Of a DNA stretch of 55,810 nt, positions 51,079 to 55,810 are shown one piece after another; positions within the stretch are counted from its first letter, which is position 1, and each line of letters begins with the position of its first letter. The translations under genes were made by a program, and so were the position numbers. Location: NCBI GenBank assembly GCA_024405255.1, contig JAKSOY010000005.1, positions 1-55,810 of the forward strand. Reading direction: 5' to 3'. This DNA is from Kiritimatiellia bacterium (GTDB lineage Bacteria; Verrucomicrobiota; Kiritimatiellia; RFP12; UBA1067). The notes beneath the pieces are model-generated. The model searched no databases. It worked only from the letters and a program-made list of their open reading frames with translations, and was not told the DNA's origin.

Positions 51079-52635
51079 TCAGGCGTTGGGCGCGGGCGGT
51101 TCGGACTTCGTTGCCGCCGAAACGGCCTTGGCGCCGAAGGCTCCCACGAGCAGGCTCTTGAGATCGATGCCGAGTCCCTTCGACAGGCTGTCCGAAAGCT
51201 GCGCGGTCGTGTCGATCACATTGCCCGCGATCTTCGCGGACTGGTCGCCGTACATCGTGATGCTGCCGACCTTCGAGTAGGCTTCGGCCACGCCGCGGGA
51301 AATCGCCGGCAGCTGCTCGACGAACGCCTTGGCGACCTGCAGCTGCAGGTCCATCTTCGCCGCATCGCCGTACTTCGCCATGGCGTCCGCCTTGCGCTCA
51401 AGGCCCTCCGCCTCGGCGAGCGCCTTCATGCGAATGGCTTCGGCCTCGGCTTCGCCCTTCGCACGGATGACCGCGGCTTCGTTCTCGCCCTTCACCTTCT
51501 CGGCCTCGGCCAGCGCCTTGCGCGCCTCGGCGTCGCGTTCGGCCTCGAACTGCTTCGCCGCCGCCTGCGCCTTGAGGGCGTCGGCCGCGCGCTCGGCCTC
51601 GAACTGCTTGGCCTCGGCTTCCTTCTGGCGCGTCACGAGATCGGCGTCGGCCGAACGCTGCGTCGCATAGAGGCGCGCATCGGACTCCTGCACCGTCGCG
51701 TACTTGTTGGCTTCGGCAGTCTTCTTGACCTCGGCCTCGAGTTCGCGCTCGCGGATGGCGACCTGACGGTCCTTGAGTTCGATTTCCTTTTCCTGGCGGG
51801 CGATGTTCGCGTCGCCGAACTTGACTTCGCGGATTTTGCGCTGCTCTTCGGCCTGAATGGACTTCGCCGCTTCGGCGATGGCCGCCTGCGTGTCGCTCTC
51901 GCGCTTCAGTTCGGCGCGCTTGATGGCCAGGTCGTTCTGGCGCTTGGCGATTTCGGTTTCGGCATTGACCTGCGCGTCGTTGGCCTCCTTCGCGGCGGCC
52001 GCCTTCGCCACGGCGATGTCGCGTTCGGCGTTCGCGCGGGAAATGGCCGCAGCCTTCGAGATCTTCACGATGTTGTCGATACCGAGGTTCTCGATGACCT
52101 TGTCGTTGTCGACGAAATTCTGCACGTTGAACGAAACGATCTCAAGGCCCATCGCGGCCAGATCGGGCGCCGCGTTCGTCTTCACCATGTCGGCGAACTT
52201 CTGACGGTCGTTGACCATCTCCTCGAGATGCATCTGGCCGACGATTTCACGCATGTTGCCTTCCAGCACTTCGCGTGCGACGGCGGCGATGTAGTCGGAA
52301 TTGCGGTTGAGGAAGTTCTGCGCGGCCAGTTTGAGCTTCTCCGGGTCGGCAGAGACCTTGATGTTGACCACCGAATCGACGTTGATGTTGATGTAGTCCG
52401 CCGTGGGCACGGGATCGGACGTCTTCACGTCGATGGGGATGAGCCGCAGACTCACCTTGTCCAGCCGCTCTAAGAACGGAATGCGGAACGAGGCGCGTCC
52501 GATGACCGTACGCTTGCGCAGGCCGGAAATGATGTACGCGACATCCGGCGGAGCCTTGACATAGCTCGCGACAAACAGCACAATGAGCAGCAAAACGCCG
52601 ATCACTTCAAGGAATGTTGCAATAGGGAAATTCAT
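51079..52635 (-). CDS. SPFH / flotillin-like membrane protein
   Basis: A 518-residue flotillin-type scaffold. One N-terminal membrane segment (about 6-27) is followed by the SPFH domain (about 28-200; PPDVAYIISGLRKRTVIG, IPIDVKTSDPVPTADYININ). A long Ala/Glu/Lys coiled coil (about 205-440) with several AEAE-type repeats and a flexible tail complete it. Flotillins organise membrane microdomains. The usual partner, an NfeD protein, is encoded far away at 3511-3957. GAAGGAG precedes the ATG. It has its own promoter and appears monocistronic. Confidence 0.9.
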   Translation of the reverse strand: MNFPIATFLEVIGVLLLIVLFVASYVKAPPDVAYIISGLRKRTVIGRASFRIPFLERLDKVSLRLIPIDVKTSDPVPTADYININVDSVVNIKVSADPEKLKLAAQNFLNRNSDYIAAVAREVLEGNMREIVGQMHLEEMVNDRQKFADMVKTNAAPDLAAMGLEIVSFNVQNFVDNDKVIENLGIDNIVKISKAAAISRANAERDIAVAKAAAAKEANDAQVNAETEIAKRQNDLAIKRAELKRESDTQAAIAEAAKSIQAEEQRKIREVKFGDANIARQEKEIELKDRQVAIRERELEAEVKKTAEANKYATVQESDARLYATQRSADADLVTRQKEAEAKQFEAERAADALKAQAAAKQFEAERDAEARKALAEAEKVKGENEAAVIRAKGEAEAEAIRMKALAEAEGLERKADAMAKYGDAAKMDLQLQVAKAFVEQLPAISRGVAEAYSKVGSITMYGDQSAKIAGNVIDTTAQLSDSLSKGLGIDLKSLLVGAFGAKAVSAATKSEPPAPNA

Positions 52636-52673
52636 CTCTTCAGCTCCTTCTAGGGTGTTTTCAGAATGAAGAC

Positions 52674-52682
52674 ATTATACCA
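52674..52682 (-). promoter_or_regulatory. Extended -10 promoter of the SPFH gene
   Basis: The minus strand reads TGGTATAAT, about 38 bases before the ATG at 52635, with a normal ribosome site in the leader. Confidence 0.6.
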
Positions 52683-52731
52683 TAAATCCGGAACGAATGG
52701 GATGTAATAAATTACCGAATTGCACGTGTAC

Positions 52732-53919
52732 CTAGAAGGCGTAGGAGACGGAAAAACCGGCTGCGTGGCTTAAGGCGGCATGGGCCGTGTAGTGGTGGCC
52801 GACGTCATTGACCGTACACCGGCTCGCATGGCCGTTCATCAAGATCAGACCATAGCTCAACGCCAATTCGAGATTGGCGGTCGCATGCCACGCAAGACCC
52901 GTCGCGAGCATGTGACGGTCCGACGGCGGCAGCATCGTCGAATCCTGGTGGCCGCAGCAATCCGTTTCGAAGCCGTACGACCACATCCATGTCCAGTTCT
53001 TGGCAAAATCCCAGGACGGCGCAACGACGACGCGATAGGTATCTTCCCATTCGAGCTTGATCGGCTTGTGGACCGTGTTGAGATGGAAGTCCAGCGTGCC
53101 GACAGACGACCAGTCGGTCCAGGCGACGGACGTCCCCAAATGCCAGTTCTCGACGACATCCCAGTTGAAGCCCGCCGTCAGCGACTGCGGCAGGTCGAGT
53201 TCCGTGGCGGCCCGTCCGTTCGTGACGTAGGGCATCGTCATCCGCGAGGTGCCGACGACATTGACCTCGGTCTCGGACTTGTAGACGAGACCTACGGCGA
53301 AATTCTCAAGCAGATCATACGATGTACCGACCTGCCAACCGAAGTCTTCCATGTCGTTGTCGCCCTTGAGCCGCTGCCGCACGCCCTTCATGGGATAGGA
53401 ATGCTGCTCGAAGTCGAAGAACAGAAAACGCAGGCCGCCGCCGACCGACCACTTGTCCGTCAAGCGACAGGCGAGGTTGGGATTCAGCGTCAGACTCTGA
53501 ACCGTCGTGTCGTGGGAGTTGGGCGCGAGCGCCCAGCTTTTCGTGTACTCGGACCCCAGTCCGTACTCCGGCATCAACCCGAGACCGAACGCGAACTCCC
53601 ACGGCAACGGCACGGCCATATGGAAATTCGGCAGCAGAAACGCACCTGGATCCATGGTCGTGGACTTGTGTCCGTCGACCTTCATCCGCGCACGCGGGTG
53701 CTGCGTCACGAAACCCGTCGTCACGACGACATTCGTGAAATCCGTCAACGTGGCCGGATTGATGAAGTTCGCCGACGCATCGACCGCACGTCCAAGCGCC
53801 GCGCCATTGAGGGCGTGCGACTTGGTCGACGCTTCATAAAGGCCGAATCCACTGGCCCTCGCCGAGAGAACGGCAAGCAGGACCAGTGCTAAAATGAAAA
53901 ACTGTCTGTTGAAAAACAT
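52732..53919 (-). CDS. FadL/OmpP1-family outer-membrane transporter
   Basis: A 395-residue beta-barrel of the FadL/TodX family, which passes hydrophobic compounds such as long-chain fatty acids across the outer membrane. A signal peptide (about 1-22) is followed by the typical FadL start SGFGLYEASTKSHALNGAAL and INPATLTDFTNVVV near 53. Alternating strands end in an aromatic C-terminal strand (AAGFSVSYAF), the expected Bam signal. The perfect promoter is only 6 bases from the ATG and is overlapped by inverted TGACA sites. With a TetR-type gene immediately upstream, local repression is likely. The ligand is unknown. Confidence 0.9.
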   Translation of the reverse strand: MFFNRQFFILALVLLAVLSARASGFGLYEASTKSHALNGAALGRAVDASANFINPATLTDFTNVVVTTGFVTQHPRARMKVDGHKSTTMDPGAFLLPNFHMAVPLPWEFAFGLGLMPEYGLGSEYTKSWALAPNSHDTTVQSLTLNPNLACRLTDKWSVGGGLRFLFFDFEQHSYPMKGVRQRLKGDNDMEDFGWQVGTSYDLLENFAVGLVYKSETEVNVVGTSRMTMPYVTNGRAATELDLPQSLTAGFNWDVVENWHLGTSVAWTDWSSVGTLDFHLNTVHKPIKLEWEDTYRVVVAPSWDFAKNWTWMWSYGFETDCCGHQDSTMLPPSDRHMLATGLAWHATANLELALSYGLILMNGHASRCTVNDVGHHYTAHAALSHAAGFSVSYAF

Positions 53920-53925
53920 GATAGC

Positions 53926-53980
53926 ATTATAGACTTTTTCTGACGAATTGTCAAACTGACATTTTCTGTGATTCTGTCAT
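53926..53980 (-). promoter_or_regulatory. Consensus promoter and TetR-type operators of fadL-like gene
   Basis: On the minus strand TTGACA (53949-53954), exactly 17 bases, TATAAT (53926-53931), then 6 bases to the ATG: a full-consensus promoter for a leaderless mRNA. TGACA half-sites alternate across it: TGACA-N13-TGTCA, then TGTCA-GTT-TGACA, then TGAC-N5-GTCA over the -35. This is a probable binding region for the adjacent TetR-type regulator. Confidence 0.75.
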
Positions 53981-54023
53981 AATAAATCCGTCGACAACGG
54001 GACTCGTTCAGAAAACACAACCC

Positions 54024-54623
54024 TTATTTCCAATACGCCAGCGCGTGGATGAGATCCGAGAAGCGGACTTTGGCGGCTTCGGCGGTTTTCTCGGTGCCCA
54101 GGACGATGCGCATGGCGCACGATTCGAACTCGGCGTAGATGGCGTCGGTCATGCGGTCGGCCACGAGGACGGACGGCAACTCGCCGCGTGCGATCGCGTG
54201 TTCGATCAGGCGGCGGAGCGCATTGCGCGTCCCGGATGTGAACTCGTAGATGCCGTCGCTCATGTTGGCGCCCGAACGCACCATGCCCAGTACGAAGTCA
54301 AAGACGGAAATCACGAACGCGCGTTTGCGGAACATGACATCGACCACCGCATGGCACACCCCTTCGAGTTTTTCGAGTGTGCGCTGGCGGCTCGAGATGA
54401 TCTGGGTGCAGTTCTTGTCGATTTCATCGAGCACGGTCCGAATCGACGCATCCATCACTTCGCGCTTCGAGCAGAAATACTGGTAGAGAGCCGTACGCGA
54501 AACGCCGCTCGCCGCCGCAATCATGATCAGCGACACGTTGTCGTATCCGACTTGCGAAAAGAGCCGCATCGCCTTCTCGGCGATTTCCAGTTTGCGCGCG
54601 GCATGATCGACTTTCTTGGCCAT
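54024..54623 (-). CDS. TetR-family transcriptional regulator
   Basis: A 199-residue repressor-like protein. The N-terminal helix-turn-helix (about 8-55) shows AEKAMRLFSQVGYDNVSL then ASGVSRTALYQYFCSKREVM, the standard TetR pattern. The C-terminal helical domain (about 60-199) would bind a ligand. It lies 104 bases upstream of the FadL-type gene on the same strand, with paired TGACA sites in the gap, so it probably controls that transporter in response to a hydrophobic compound (inference). I choose the ATG at 54623 (MAKKVDHAARK); the frame is open to 54716 but that part has no family similarity and spans the promoter. Confidence 0.88.
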   Translation of the reverse strand: MAKKVDHAARKLEIAEKAMRLFSQVGYDNVSLIMIAAASGVSRTALYQYFCSKREVMDASIRTVLDEIDKNCTQIISSRQRTLEKLEGVCHAVVDVMFRKRAFVISVFDFVLGMVRSGANMSDGIYEFTSGTRNALRRLIEHAIARGELPSVLVADRMTDAIYAEFESCAMRIVLGTEKTAEAAKVRFSDLIHALAYWK

Positions 54624-54691
54624 GACTATTCTGCTTTCCTTGTATTCGGACCCGTCCACACGGTTCTCGTAGCTTTCAACGCCCCTATTAT

Positions 54692-54700
54692 ACCAAAAAA
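54692..54700 (-). promoter_or_regulatory. Extended -10 promoter of the TetR-type gene
   Basis: The minus strand reads TGGTATAAT after a run of T, giving a leader of about 60 bases to the ATG at 54623. Coordinates are good to within a few bases. Confidence 0.55.
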
Positions 54701-54743
54701 AGGAGGTCCCGTACATAACAGCGGAACTTGTGTCGTGAATGAC

Positions 54744-55278
54744 TCATCGAACGGTGATCGCAAAAGCATGCCGCGAACGTCTTGCGACTACGTGCGCCGA
54801 CGTGGCATCTGGGCCGCTGACACGAACCCGGGCCGAAGACCATCCCATCAAAGGTATGTCATTATCGGCAAACTGACCTTCCGCAAGAATAGAACACGTA
54901 CCCAATGCTTCAACCGACTCTAGTTTCCAAGCATCGGGGCGTTGGGCATTTGCCGGCTTCAGGCGAAGTACAAGATGATGCGCGTCCGTCGTTTGAGAGG
55001 ACAGACTCTTCCCGTCAGCATCACGTACGATAAGCGAACCGCAGTCGAGGGCGAAGGAAAAACGAGACTCGGAATCCGTCAACACTCCGTCGCCATTCAA
55101 ATGAAGAATGGAAAATGGAAAACGTATAATGCCGTTACGGGGGGGCCAACATTTTACATTCTCCCTTTTACACTTTACATTCGAAAGTCCGTTCAGTCTC
55201 CGTACCGAACGAACTCGGCGCATTCGTGGGCGAAAGCGTCGCCAGAGCGGCGGCAAACATGATTGGAGACACGATCAT
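54744..55278 (-). pseudogene. Secreted hypothetical gene broken by inverted short-period arrays
   Basis: An ATG at 55278 overlaps the stop of the upstream gene (ATGA) and has AGGAG 7 bases upstream. It encodes a signal-peptide-like start (MIVSPIMFAAALATLSPTNA) but meets a stop at 55168-55170, inside a repetitive insert. After the insert a second frame, shifted relative to the first, continues as a protein-like sequence (NGDGVLTDSESRFSFALDCG onward) to the stop at 54744, about 120 residues. The intact product would be a small exported protein of unknown function, partner of the gene at 55275. A run of seven G in the insert also makes the frame uncertain. Confidence 0.5.
55101..55182. repeat. 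Inverted short-period arrays inside a gene
   Basis: The left arm (55101-55123) reads ATGAAGA ATGGAAA ATGGAAA ACG. The right arm (55148-55182), read on the minus strand, has the related GAATGTAAAGTGTAAAAGG. They are opposed around about 25 bases containing a G7 run. The arms are imperfect matches to each other. Confidence 0.55.
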
Positions 55279-55810
55279 TGTTCGGCTCCTTCCAGATTCA
55301 GCTGCTGAAGCGGTTGCCCAGCCGAAAGGAGTTGGTTGGTGACGGCAGTAAAGTCCATTCGATCTTCACCATCCGCTTCAGGGGCTGACAACACATACAA
55401 AGCTGTTGCTAGACGATTTGAACTCATAGAATAACCTGGCAGATTCTTCGTCAGGAATTGATCTATCGTGTAGATGGCAGCAACACTCCTCATCCGATTT
55501 CGATAGAACATGCTGACAGCCCGCTCTTTACAGGCGATTGCTTCATTATTAGTCACACAGGCCGCTTGTAATTCCCGTATGTATAGTCCTGCGGCCATGC
55601 CACGTTCAGGACGTGAAAACGCAACCGAATTTGTTATGACCCCCTCTACAAAATCAGTCGTTTCTCTACAGACGCCACCTAGACGAACGGCGACTCGAAT
55701 CGCTGCCTTCCGATATCGTTCGTGATAGGTTGAATTCATCGCCAATCGCCGCAGAGCAGGCGCAGCATTTGTATAATTGAAATTCGCGCACTGAGCAACG
55801 GCCTTGGCGA
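55275..55810 (-). CDS. Hypothetical protein, 5' end beyond the window
   Basis: The frame is open to the right edge, so the gene is partial. At least 177 residues are visible; an internal ATG lies at 55739. The protein is helical, possibly an Armadillo/HEAT-like fold (repeating YRKAAIRVAVRLGG, PERGMAAGLYIREL, RMRSVAAIYTIDQFL), with no membrane segment in the visible part. I do not recognise it. Its stop overlaps the start of the next, broken secreted gene by 4 bases, so the two form a coupled pair. It is AT-richer than the SPFH-FadL region. Confidence 0.65.
   Translation of the reverse strand, partial: AKAVAQCANFNYTNAAPALRRLAMNSTYHERYRKAAIRVAVRLGGVCRETTDFVEGVITNSVAFSRPERGMAAGLYIRELQAACVTNNEAIACKERAVSMFYRNRMRSVAAIYTIDQFLTKNLPGYSMSSNRLATALYVLSAPEADGEDRMDFTAVTNQLLSAGQPLQQLNLEGAEQ

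Overview
The window reads as chromosomal DNA of a PVC-superphylum bacterium, most likely an anaerobic member of Kiritimatiellota (possibly Lentisphaerota or another Verrucomicrobiota lineage). This is inferred from the gene mix: DUF1080 proteins, a DUF6259-type glycosidase, very large secreted beta-helix proteins, a tandem FAD-dependent oxidoreductase, an oxaloacetate-decarboxylase-type biotin enzyme, a FadL-type porin and an O-antigen ligase, which together mean a Gram-negative envelope and polysaccharide degradation. Most genes are GC-rich. A few small islands (about 11.2-13.9, 25.2-26.5, 39.7-40.7 and 54.7-55.8 kb) look AT-richer and hold repeats, toxin-like genes or broken genes. I see no rRNA, complete tRNA, CRISPR array, phage or classical insertion sequence.

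Layout. 0.1-11.1 kb is mainly core and envelope metabolism on the minus strand: metallophosphoesterase, MurQ, DUF1080, zeta-like kinase, NfeD, OadA-like carboxyltransferase, fused SecDF and a MetX-MetW fusion. 11.2-14.0 kb holds a membrane hydrolase, a small membrane protein, an interspersed-repeat pair and a frameshifted gene. 14.0-25.2 kb is a two-gene unit: a 2612-residue secreted protein with LamG, PKD, phosphatase, FGE-like and beta-helix parts, and a 1106-residue FAD oxidoreductase. 25.5-26.5 kb is a toxin-antitoxin-like pair. 26.6-39.7 kb is a polysaccharide-degradation locus: a four-gene minus-strand operon (DUF6259 glycosidase, 1696-residue adhesin, GH2 beta-mannosidase-like, GH28-like) facing a divergent DUF1080 gene. 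39.7-40.7 kb is a repeat-bounded cassette around a four-helix-bundle gene. 40.7-46.4 kb has a glycosyltransferase, a DUF4143 ATPase, a REC-Hpt protein, an O-antigen ligase and a secreted hypothetical. 46.5-51.0 kb is a housekeeping run (DUF3127, PrmC, sugar kinase-like, PilT, Dus). 51.1-55.8 kb carries an SPFH/flotillin, FadL and its likely TetR regulator, a broken secreted gene and a gene cut by the window edge.

Promoters follow a strong extended -10 pattern, TGNTATAAT. In at least five cases it lies only 6-10 bases from the start codon with no Shine-Dalgarno sequence, which predicts leaderless or near-leaderless mRNAs. The best candidate for something undescribed is a set of short-period (7 or 8 bp) word arrays placed in inverted orientation around a small core. 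At 39.7-40.65 kb they bracket a four-helix-bundle gene and are joined by two 109-bp repeats with a perfect 11-bp-stem hairpin. At 25.47-25.55 kb they bracket about 35 bp. At 55.10-55.18 kb they sit inside, and appear to break, a secreted-protein gene.
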